Assembly: GCA_964513905.1 (NCBI GenBank)
Contig: CAZENS010000029.1
Span: 1-5,852 of the forward strand
Length of the DNA: 5,852 nt
Reading direction: 5' to 3'
Origin: CAMEGH01 sp964513905
GTDB taxonomy: Bacteria > Patescibacteriota > Saccharimonadia > Saccharimonadales > Saccharimonadaceae
How positions within the stretch are numbered: position 1 is the stretch's first letter; the number at the start of each line of letters is the position of its first letter. The translations under genes were made by a program, and so were the position numbers. The notes beneath the pieces are model-generated. The model had not been told where the DNA came from. It was given only the letters and a program-made list of their open reading frames with translations, and made no database searches. Positions 1-5,456 of the stretch are shown here, one piece after another.

Positions 1-1850
1 TATGACTTAACACCGTCTTTATATTTCACCTCAACGATATCACCGTCAGCTCGAAGAACCTCTCCGTCAGCTTCGGCAACAACTAGCTGGCTAGAATTTT
101 GCGCAACGACCTTTTCTATACCCGTACCCACCGTGGCAGCCTCAGGATTAATTAGCGGAACAGCCTGGCGTTGCATATTTGAGCCAGTCAAAGATCGGTC
201 AATACGGTTCTTTTCAATAAACGGTACGAGCGCAGCGGTTGATCCAAGAATTTGCTTATGCGCAGCATCCATCAAGGTTACCTCTTCAGCATCAGCCATA
301 CCTGGTTGCATTTCAATTCGAGCATTCACACGCTCATCAACGAACGTACCATCATCATTTAGTTTCTCACCAGCATCGGCGATTACTTCCGTGCGCTCTT
401 TGGCGGCGTCAAGATATATAACTTCATCGGTTACCTTACCGTTTTTCACCTTTAGATATGGCGTTTCAATAAAGCCGTATTCATTCACACGAGCATACGC
501 CGCAAGGTTTAGCACCAATCCAATGTTGGCACCTTCTGGTGTTTCAACCGAACAAAGTCGCCCGTAGTGAGTTGGGTGAGCGTCACGCACATCAAATCCA
601 GCGCGTTCACGACTTAGGCCACCAGGACCCATCGAGCTTAGACGGCGCTTGTGGCTGAGTTCTGCTAGTGGATTTGTTTCATCCATCAGCTGGCTTAACT
701 GTGAACTTGCAAAGAACTCACGTACGGCCGCAACAACAGGGCGAGCATTGATAAGCTGGCCTGGTGTTACGCTTTCAATATCGCTCATGCTCATTCGATC
801 CATGGCATTGCGCTGCATGCGAAGCATACCAACGCGGAACTGTCGAGCAACAAGCTCACCAACAAGGTTTACTCGGCGATTCGACAACGAGTCAATGTCG
901 TCTGCTGGCTCTTGTGTATTATTTAGGCGAATAATCTCTTTGATGATTGCAATCAAATCGCTCATCTGGAAGACACGATTCTCGGTTGTATTAAGAAGAT
1001 CAATGCCAAGTCGTTGATTAATCTTATAACGACCAACACGGCTATAATCAAAGCGCTTGAAATCAAAGAACATTCGCTCAATCATACTTCGAGCGTTATC
1101 TACTGTCGCAAGATCTCCTGGTCGAAGTCGTCGGTACACATCGATTAGCGCCTCGTTTGTACCACGAGCCGTATCTTTCTCTAGTGTTGCCTGAATATAC
1201 TTTGTGTCTCCGGTATCAACGTCTGCAAAAAGTTCACGAATTTCGCTTGTCTTACCGTATCCAAGAGCACGCAATAATGTTGTAACCGGCAACTTTCGGC
1301 GTCGATCAATCTTTACAGATATAACACCGTTAGATGCTGTCTCAAACTCTAGCCATGCACCGCGGCCAGGAATAAGCTTGGCGCCATAATTGTTACCACC
1401 TGCTACTGCATCCGCAGTAAAGAATACTCCCGAGCTACGGATTAACTGGCTCACAACCACGCGCTCAGTACCATTTACGATAAATGTACCGCGCTTCGTC
1501 ATCCAGGGATAATCACCAAGATATATCTCTGACTCTTTGACTTCGCCCGTAACTTTGTTTGTAAGTTCAACGTTTACATGAAGTGGCGCATCAAAGGTAA
1601 TATTATTTTCCTTTGCAAAGCGTTCCGAATTTTTTGGATCCTGGAATGCATATTCCTTAAATCGAAGTTCGAGCTTTTGCCCAGTATAGTCCTCGATTGG
1701 GTTTAGTTCCGCAAAAATCTCGCCCAAACCAGTTTCAACGAACTCTTGCCAAGAGTTCTTCTGGTGAGCGATGAGATCTGGGATTGGTAACGCAGTGTCG
1801 TCTGCCGTGAAAAACACACGATCAGACACCTTAGGTGACGTTTTTGCCAT
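1..1850 (-). CDS. rpoB: DNA-directed RNA polymerase beta subunit, N-terminal part (partial, runs off window)
   Basis: Encodes the beta subunit of RNA polymerase, which forms one pincer of the enzyme and part of the active centre. The ATG at 1850 follows a GAGGAG Shine-Dalgarno by 5 nt, and 616 codons are open to the left window edge with no stop, so about half the protein is present. Visible family landmarks are VNGTERVVVSQL (residues 125-136), the rifamycin-pocket segment SSQLSQLMDETNP (382-394) running into HKRRLSSMGPGG (400-411), the block PTHYGRLCSVETPEG (426-440), and GSNMQRQAVP (556-565). Residues equivalent to E. coli Q513, D516, H526 and S531 are all wild type (Q387, D390, H400, S405), so no classical rifampicin-resistance change is seen. 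The positions matching A532 and L533 are S406 and M407. The frame is intact throughout. A scaffold gap lies only 55 nt upstream of the start, so the promoter and true upstream neighbour are unknown. Confidence 0.97.
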   Translation of the reverse strand, partial: MAKTSPKVSDRVFFTADDTALPIPDLIAHQKNSWQEFVETGLGEIFAELNPIEDYTGQKLELRFKEYAFQDPKNSERFAKENNITFDAPLHVNVELTNKVTGEVKESEIYLGDYPWMTKRGTFIVNGTERVVVSQLIRSSGVFFTADAVAGGNNYGAKLIPGRGAWLEFETASNGVISVKIDRRRKLPVTTLLRALGYGKTSEIRELFADVDTGDTKYIQATLEKDTARGTNEALIDVYRRLRPGDLATVDNARSMIERMFFDFKRFDYSRVGRYKINQRLGIDLLNTTENRVFQMSDLIAIIKEIIRLNNTQEPADDIDSLSNRRVNLVGELVARQFRVGMLRMQRNAMDRMSMSDIESVTPGQLINARPVVAAVREFFASSQLSQLMDETNPLAELSHKRRLSSMGPGGLSRERAGFDVRDAHPTHYGRLCSVETPEGANIGLVLNLAAYARVNEYGFIETPYLKVKNGKVTDEVIYLDAAKERTEVIADAGEKLNDDGTFVDERVNARIEMQPGMADAEEVTLMDAAHKQILGSTAALVPFIEKNRIDRSLTGSNMQRQAVPLINPEAATVGTGIEKVVAQNSSQLVVAEADGEVLRADGDIVEVKYKDGVKS

Positions 1851-1855
1851 CTTTG

Positions 1856-1861
1856 CTCCTC
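1856..1861 (-). promoter_or_regulatory. Strong Shine-Dalgarno of rpoB
   Basis: On the minus strand GAGGAG is followed by the 5-nt spacer CAAAG and then ATG, which fixes the rpoB start at 1850. This contrasts with clpP, tig and hisS, which have no such site. Confidence 0.85.
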
Positions 1862-1878
1862 GCAGTTAAATTGTTGGT

Positions 1879-1897
1879 GAATCGATTCGGCGCCGAA
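1879..1897. repeat. Two overlapping perfect palindromes in the rpoB leader
   Basis: GAATCGATTC (1879-1888, 10 bp) and TTCGGCGCCGAA (1886-1897, 12 bp) are perfect palindromes sharing three bases. They lie 29-47 nt upstream of the rpoB ATG and just 9 nt from the assembly gap. In RNA, GATTC (1902-1898) can pair with GAATC (1888-1884) around a 9-nt loop. They may be an operator, a leader hairpin, or simply difficult sequence at a contig end. No known binding-site family is recognised. Confidence 0.5.
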
Positions 1898-1905
1898 GAA
1901 TCTCT

Positions 1906-2005
1906 NNNNNNNNNNNNNNNNNNNNNNNNNNNNNNNNNNNNNNNNNNNNNNNNNNNNNNNNNNNNNNNNNNNNNNNNNNNNNNNNNNNNNNNNNNNNNNN
2001 NNNNN
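1906..2005. other. Scaffold gap of exactly 100 N
   Basis: An uninterrupted run of 100 N. This round number is the usual placeholder for a gap of unknown length, so the true distance may be shorter or much longer. It removes the 3' part of clpP and everything up to 55 nt before rpoB. A conceptual reading frame running from clpP through the Ns to 1831 is an artefact. Confidence 0.97.
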
Positions 2006-2394
2006 GGCTGATGTATCATAATGCGGCTATTCGGCAAAGCAACTCGCTTCCCCTTCGTGCCGCTCGAAAGCAAGAACGCCCCCATACTTGCCTGCAATCC
2101 AATTCCTATTGTTTGTACATCAGGCTTAATGTATTGAATCGTATCGTAAATCGCCAAACCATCGTACACACTACCGCCGGGGCTATTTATGTATAATTTA
2201 ATATCCTTGTCCGGATCGGCGTATGCTAAGTGTAGCAACTGAGCCACGACAAGATTCGCCGTATGTTCATTTACATCTTCGCCAAGAAAAATAACTCTTT
2301 CGTTTAGCAATCGGCTATAGATATCGAACGCACGTTCACCGTCATGTGACTTTTCTATAACTGTTGGTACGAGATAATCCTGTGGCTTTAACAT
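2006..2394 (-). CDS. clpP: ATP-dependent Clp protease proteolytic subunit (3' end lost in assembly gap)
   Basis: ClpP is a serine protease that assembles into a 14-subunit chamber and degrades proteins fed in by AAA+ unfoldases such as ClpX or ClpC in the cytoplasm. The first 129 codons are complete, and the next reads CCN, which is proline whatever the missing base, giving the signature MIHQP (126-130). The nucleophile Ser103 sits in GLQASMGAFLL and the catalytic His128 in MIHQP. INSPGGSVYDG (69-79) forms the glycine-rich oxyanion and substrate-binding strand. The catalytic Asp and roughly the last third (the family is usually about 200 residues) lie in the gap. The start at 2394 gives the expected short N-terminus before the VPTVIEK segment. 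There is no Shine-Dalgarno. The gene lies downstream of tig, as in many bacteria, but with a small gene between them, and it has a CIRCE operator. Confidence 0.95.
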
Positions 2395-2400
2395 ATTTTA

Positions 2401-2429
2401 AATATATAATAAAATAGCGCTCATTGCAA
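2401..2429 (-). promoter_or_regulatory. Predicted clpP promoter giving a leaderless transcript
   Basis: The -35 candidate TTGCAA (2429-2424, 4/6 to TTGACA) and the -10 candidate TATATT (2406-2401) are separated by exactly 17 nt. The start predicted 7 nt beyond the -10 is position 2394, the A of the clpP ATG. The -35 lies in the spacer of the CIRCE element, so HrcA binding would block it directly. TATTAT (2411-2406) is an overlapping alternative -10 in this AT-rich stretch. Inferred from sequence only. Confidence 0.55.
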
Positions 2430-2440
2430 TTGAGTGCTAA
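2414..2440 (-). promoter_or_regulatory. CIRCE operator (HrcA-binding site) upstream of clpP
   Basis: Reading the minus strand, TTAGCACTC - 9 nt (AATTGCAAT) - GAGCGCTAT. The CIRCE consensus is TTAGCACTC-N9-GAGTGCTAA, so the first arm matches 9/9, the second 7/9, and the spacer length is exact. In the family, HrcA binds this element as a repressor of heat-shock genes, typically groESL and dnaK. Here it sits 20 nt before the clpP start and overlaps the predicted promoter, implying heat-shock control of clpP. HrcA itself is not encoded in this window. Confidence 0.88.
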
Positions 2441-2445
2441 CATTT

Positions 2446-2463
2446 CAGGGAGAAAATCTCCTG
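2446..2463 (-). other. Hairpin between the small gene and clpP
   Basis: On the minus strand CAGGAGA (2463-2457) pairs with TCTCCCTG (2453-2446) around a TTT loop, giving seven pairs and one bulged C. It lies 38 nt past the small gene's stop and could end or protect that transcript, but no U-run follows (AAATG), so it is not a standard intrinsic terminator. Its left arm is part of the 11-bp inverted repeat, so this fold competes with pairing to the 5' end of the same transcript. Confidence 0.4.
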
Positions 2464-2500
2464 GCTCAGGGTAGTATTTATTGAATCTACTCTTTTTTAG

Positions 2501-2746
2501 TTATTCGACACGCGTGTGTCGCTTCAAGCACCGACGAACCTTATTCACCTTTCCTTTCGCCACAAGCGTGGCATCGTGCTTGGCCGTTCGACCAAGCAAA
2601 TAGGTACCATTAATGATATTCGCGGCCTTTCCGTCGGGATTCCTCTTGACGGCAGCGGTCCCGACCATCATGATGAATGATCCGAACACCGAAATGGGGT
2701 TGATCGAGGAAGACTGGTGAGTCTTCTTCTCGCGGTTCTCGTCCAT
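2501..2746 (-). CDS. Small basic protein of unknown function (81 aa) inserted between tig and clpP
   Basis: I do not recognise this protein. The start at 2746 is preferred because GGAGAGG precedes that ATG at a good distance, while the upstream in-frame start at 2773 would fall at or before the predicted transcription start. The product begins with a charged segment (residues 1-10), then a Ser-rich turn, then a hydrophobic stretch of about 18 residues (roughly 16-33, containing VFGSFIMMVGTAAV) that could be a short membrane segment or a buried helix. The C-terminal half is strongly basic. By my count there are 16 Lys/Arg against 6 Asp/Glu in all, so nucleic-acid or membrane binding is possible. 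Codon use differs from its neighbours: 55 of 81 codons end in G or C and 8 of 9 lysines are AAG, whereas tig prefers AAA near its start. Bases 2521-2760 are about 53% GC. A structured non-coding RNA is an alternative, but the patterned third positions favour coding. Confidence 0.6.
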   Translation of the reverse strand: MDENREKKTHQSSSINPISVFGSFIMMVGTAAVKRNPDGKAANIINGTYLLGRTAKHDATLVAKGKVNKVRRCLKRHTRVE

Positions 2747-2752
2747 ACCGTT

Positions 2753-2770
2753 CCTCTCCGAGCCAGGAGA
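2753..2770 (-). promoter_or_regulatory. Shine-Dalgarno of the small gene inside a potential hairpin
   Basis: At the predicted 5' end of the transcript, TCTCC (2770-2766) can pair with GGAGA (2759-2755) around the loop TGGCTC. GGAGAGG (2759-2753) is the Shine-Dalgarno, followed by AACGGT and the ATG at 2746. The 5-bp hairpin would hide the ribosome site. Pairing of the same 5' strand with the 3' copy of the inverted repeat would release it. Confidence 0.5.
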
Positions 2771-2778
2771 CAAAGTAT

Positions 2779-2807
2779 ATTATACTACTTTTTGTTTATT
2801 TCTACAA
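2779..2807 (-). promoter_or_regulatory. Promoter of the small gene, at the end of tig
   Basis: A perfect TATAAT (2784-2779) lies directly after the tig stop codon, with TTGTAG (2807-2802) 17 nt upstream inside the last tig codons. The predicted start is near 2772, just before the inverted repeat. The -10 is embedded in AGTATA-A-TATACT (2786-2774), a perfect 13-bp inverted repeat that could be an operator. The small gene therefore appears to have its own transcript. Confidence 0.6.
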
Positions 2808-4068
2808 GCTTTTCGATTGTTTTGTCGGTGAGCAATCTATTTGCAATATCTCGCTGAGCCTCTGGTGTCTTGAGCTGCTTTCGCATTTCCTCACTCGGGT
2901 ATTGTGCGCCCAGTTGATTCATTTTTTCAAGAAGCTCCTCTTGCGTTGCCTCAACCTTCATAACCTTGCTAAGCTCAGCCAGCACCAAACCAGCCTTCAC
3001 TCGGTTTACGGCAGCGTCTTTTACTTCAGAATTAATCCAATCTTCCTTATCCTTAAAATTCTTTTCAGCTAGGTAGTTATCTAGTGTCAATCCTCGGTAC
3101 ATAAGGTTCTGCGTCATATCCTGTTCAATCGAACGTACTTGATCCTGTACAAGTATCTCTGGTGCTGGTACAGTAGACTGCTCAACCAGCTCAGTAACAA
3201 GCGCATCTTTATACTTTTCTTGCGCCTCTTTCTCTTTTTGATCAGTAATCTCGCGCTTGATATCATCTTTCAGTTCCTTTACGGTCTTGAACGGTCCGGC
3301 TTTCGCGGCAAGCTCGTCGGTCAGCTCAGGCTCAACAACTTCTTTCACGTCATTGATTGTCGTTGTGAAGACCACGTCTGCGCCCTTTAAATCTTCCACA
3401 TGGTATGTCTTAGGAAATGTCACCTTTAGGTCAAACGTCTCGCCCTTCTTCTTCCCGACTATTCCTTCTTCAAATCCAGGAATAAAACTGCCGCTACCAA
3501 TGCCAAGATCGTACTTCTCGCCCTTGCCGCCATCGAATGGCAAGTCATCTTTCTTACCTTCAAAATCAATATTTACCTCATCGCCATTTTTTACAGCTCG
3601 GTCAACTGATTTTTTCTCGGCATAACCCTTCTTGATGCGATCAATAATTTCATCAACATCCTTTGTAGCCACCTTAACAGCAACCGGCTTTGCCTTAAGA
3701 TTCTTATAATCACCAAGTTTAATCTTTGGCAATACCTCTGTCTCAGCCACAAACTCTAGCTCGCTACCAGGAACAAACTTTTTTACCTCAACTTCCGGAC
3801 GATCAAGCGCCTGAAGCTTCTCGCCAACAAAGGCATCGGCTACAGCTTTTGAAATCGCCTCATCTAGCGTTTGCTGTGCTAACGTGTCTGGATTAACATG
3901 TTTTGCAGCTACACTGGCGGGAACTTTTCCTTTTCTAAAGCCAGGAACTTTTATGTCTCTTCCAATTTTCACCAAAGCAACTTGCTCTGCGTCTTTAAGT
4001 TCTTTTGCGTCAAGCGTAACGGAAACCGCTACTTTTGTGTCGGATAAATATTTAACAGATCTCTTCAT
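2785..4068 (-). CDS. tig: Trigger factor, ribosome-associated chaperone and peptidyl-prolyl isomerase
   Basis: Trigger factor docks at the ribosomal exit tunnel and shields nascent chains; its FKBP-like domain isomerises prolyl bonds. At 427 residues it is close to the usual length (about 430). The N-terminal ribosome-binding domain carries the signature GFRKGKVP (43-50). The FKBP domain occupies about 155-245, with NGDEVNIDFEG (161-171), GSGSFIPGFEEGI (191-203) and the TFP...YH...LKG block (217-229). The rest (about 115-150 and 250-427) forms the helical chaperone body with many Lys/Glu-rich helices. It ends in TAG, 38 nt before the small gene. The start at 4068 follows a TATAAT by 8 nt and no Shine-Dalgarno is visible, so the mRNA is probably leaderless or nearly so. 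The tig-clpP neighbourhood common in bacteria is retained. Confidence 0.96.
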   Translation of the reverse strand: MKRSVKYLSDTKVAVSVTLDAKELKDAEQVALVKIGRDIKVPGFRKGKVPASVAAKHVNPDTLAQQTLDEAISKAVADAFVGEKLQALDRPEVEVKKFVPGSELEFVAETEVLPKIKLGDYKNLKAKPVAVKVATKDVDEIIDRIKKGYAEKKSVDRAVKNGDEVNIDFEGKKDDLPFDGGKGEKYDLGIGSGSFIPGFEEGIVGKKKGETFDLKVTFPKTYHVEDLKGADVVFTTTINDVKEVVEPELTDELAAKAGPFKTVKELKDDIKREITDQKEKEAQEKYKDALVTELVEQSTVPAPEILVQDQVRSIEQDMTQNLMYRGLTLDNYLAEKNFKDKEDWINSEVKDAAVNRVKAGLVLAELSKVMKVEATQEELLEKMNQLGAQYPSEEMRKQLKTPEAQRDIANRLLTDKTIEKLVEINKK

Positions 4069-4076
4069 ATCTGTAA

Positions 4077-4105
4077 ATTATATCAGTTATTAGAGGTAAT
4101 GAAAA
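4077..4105 (-). promoter_or_regulatory. tig promoter
   Basis: A perfect TATAAT (4082-4077) with TTTTCA (4105-4100, 4/6 to consensus) 17 nt upstream. The predicted start is the A at 4070, leaving a leader of only two bases before the ATG at 4068. The -35 overlaps the T-run of the putative hisS terminator, so the 45-nt intergenic space is fully used. Confidence 0.65.
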
Positions 4106-4119
4106 GGATAGCTCTATCC
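4102..4119 (-). terminator. Weak intrinsic terminator overlapping the hisS stop
   Basis: The minus strand GGATAGAGCTATCC (4119-4106) can fold as GGATA-GAGC-TATCC and is followed by TTTT (4105-4102). Its first six bases are the last hisS codon and the TAG stop. The stem is short and partly A-T, so termination is probably incomplete. Confidence 0.4.
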
Positions 4120-5451
4120 GATTAGATCATCCGCTGTGTCGTCGAGCTTATTTCGATTGTCAGCTAGTCGACTGACGATTCTTTCAAACGACAGCTTCTC
4201 TTCGATTGTAGTAGCGACTTCTTTAACGCTGTAAAGCTTTTGCTTCAGCTCATCCTCGCCCACAAAAATCATAAACGGCACACCCTTTTTGACGACTGAT
4301 TTGATTTGTTTATCAATCTTTCTTCCGCTAATATCCACCTCAATATTTAAGCCTTCAGCACGTAAGCGTTGTGCCAATTTTGTCGCCCCGTCCATTGCAC
4401 TACCGAGCACAATAATACTTGCATCGATTGTAGTTCCTAGCTTTGGCAGTAGGCCGTGGCTTTCAAGAAATAGAGTAACTGGCGTTAAACCGGGGGCAAA
4501 TCCAACCGTTGGTATCGGTTCAACGCCAAATAAGCCGACTAGCCCATCGTAGCGCCCACCCCCAAACATACTTCTATTGTTGTCTGGTGATTTATCTACT
4601 ACTTCAAAGACCATACCAGTATAGTAATCTAAGCCCCGCATAAGCGTAGCATCAAAAGATGCGTTGCGTATTCCTGCATCATCTAATAAATCGAACAGTT
4701 GCTTAATTTCAACAAACACGTCGCCACCCGACAGTTCTTTTGGCAGATCATTAATAGTTTTTGCAGTGAGCAAAGAGGCAATCTTTGGTAGCTCCGCACC
4801 AGCCCTGTCGTGTCCAAATATCTCCGTTGCTTGATTCTTGAAATCCTCTGCTGGCATTTTATTTTTACGATCAAACAACTTTATCATCATGTGCGACTGT
4901 ACAGAATCTAAATTAAAATAACTGCTCATCATGTGGTTAATGAAAGCTCTGTGATTAATTTTTATCTCGAACATGTCCTCAGACGCGCCGAACTCCCTCA
5001 AAGACTCATGTGCCAGCATAATAATTTCAGCGTCCGCACGCACGCCTTTTGCACCGAATAGATCCACGTTCAACTGCCAAAACTCTCGCTCACGCCCACG
5101 CTGTGGTCGCTCGTATCTCATAAAGTTTGCAATAGAATATAGCCGAGCAGGATAGCCAATCTGCTGACTTCTTGCTGCCACCATTCGGCTCACACTTGGG
5201 GTCATCTCTGGTCGAATCGCAACCGTTCGACCACCGCGATCTTCAAACAGGTACGTCTGCTCACCTGCCAGCTCTTGCCCGCTTTTTGCAGTATACAGTT
5301 CTAGCGGCTCTAATATTGGCGCCCCGTACTCTTCATACCCATATCGCTCAGCAACACGTTTCCAAACCTTAAAAATATAGTTTTGTAACCGCTTATCGCT
5401 TGGGTAATAATCGCGAGTTCCCTTGTATGGTTGCGTAGATAATACTGTCAT
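4114..5451 (-). CDS. hisS: Histidyl-tRNA synthetase (class II)
   Basis: Charges tRNA-His with histidine using ATP in the cytoplasm, and is essential for translation. The 445-residue length is normal for the family (about 420-450). The N-terminus has KGTRDYYP (10-17). Motif 2 is in RPEMTPSVSR (80-89) and RYERPQRGREREFWQ (112-126). The histidine-specific HisA motif RGLDYYTG (272-279) supplies the catalytic Arg272, and the HisB region GGGRYDGL (297-304) is intact. The anticodon-binding domain spans about 340-435 (VLGSAM and VDISGRKIDKQIKSVVKKG regions). Motif 3 reads GFAPGLTPVTLF (317-328), where most HisRS have GFAxGxER, so the usual Glu-Arg pair is Thr-Pro. The frame around it is clean and the rest is canonical, so this is more likely a lineage variant than a dead paralogue such as HisZ. 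There is no Shine-Dalgarno and no T-box leader. Confidence 0.95.
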   Translation of the reverse strand: MTVLSTQPYKGTRDYYPSDKRLQNYIFKVWKRVAERYGYEEYGAPILEPLELYTAKSGQELAGEQTYLFEDRGGRTVAIRPEMTPSVSRMVAARSQQIGYPARLYSIANFMRYERPQRGREREFWQLNVDLFGAKGVRADAEIIMLAHESLREFGASEDMFEIKINHRAFINHMMSSYFNLDSVQSHMMIKLFDRKNKMPAEDFKNQATEIFGHDRAGAELPKIASLLTAKTINDLPKELSGGDVFVEIKQLFDLLDDAGIRNASFDATLMRGLDYYTGMVFEVVDKSPDNNRSMFGGGRYDGLVGLFGVEPIPTVGFAPGLTPVTLFLESHGLLPKLGTTIDASIIVLGSAMDGATKLAQRLRAEGLNIEVDISGRKIDKQIKSVVKKGVPFMIFVGEDELKQKLYSVKEVATTIEEKLSFERIVSRLADNRNKLDDTADDLIG

Positions 5452-5456
5452 AATTA

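Larger units (their letters stand above)
2457..2770. repeat. Perfect 11-bp inverted repeat bracketing the small gene
   Basis: TCTCCTGGCTC on the plus strand at 2457-2467 is matched by its exact reverse complement GAGCCAGGAGA at 2760-2770, about 290 nt apart. The pair encloses the small gene, its Shine-Dalgarno and its 3' untranslated region almost exactly. The outer copy at 2770 coincides with the predicted transcription start (about 2772). Two readings are possible: a long-range stem joining the 5' and 3' ends of one transcript, or the terminal inverted repeats of a tiny inserted element. No target-site duplication is evident outside the repeats. Confidence 0.75.

Noticed and set aside
133..1389. 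Plus-strand open frames opposite rpoB (133-567, 649-1017, 1204-1389)
   Set aside because: They are antisense shadows of the intact, well-conserved rpoB frame and show no family features or start signals.
1866..1905. Possible end of another minus-strand gene just before rpoB (12 codons then TAA at 1868-1866)
   Set aside because: A frame of a dozen open codons is expected by chance, the residues do not resemble a ClpP C-terminus, and the upstream part is lost in the gap.
1831..2394. A 187-aa ClpP reading frame continuing through the Ns to 1831
   Set aside because: The frame across a gap of unknown length is arbitrary, and the residues after it come from the rpoB leader and first codons in a wrong frame. 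clpP is annotated as partial instead.
2467..2500. Plus-strand hairpin GTAG...CTAC followed by TCTTTTTT as a terminator
   Set aside because: The stem is only four base pairs and there is no plus-strand gene to terminate.
2457..2772. RNase P RNA, tmRNA or SRP RNA, suggested by the paired 5' and 3' ends and higher GC
   Set aside because: I looked for the GGAAAGUCC and ACAGAA cores of RNase P RNA, the tRNA-like GGTTCGA...CCA end of tmRNA and the SRP GGAAGCAG loop and found none. The 81-codon frame has codon-position bias.
3139..3625. Plus-strand open frames opposite tig
   Set aside because: Low-complexity Ser/Phe/Leu-rich products mirror Lys/Glu-rich tig codons; antisense shadows.
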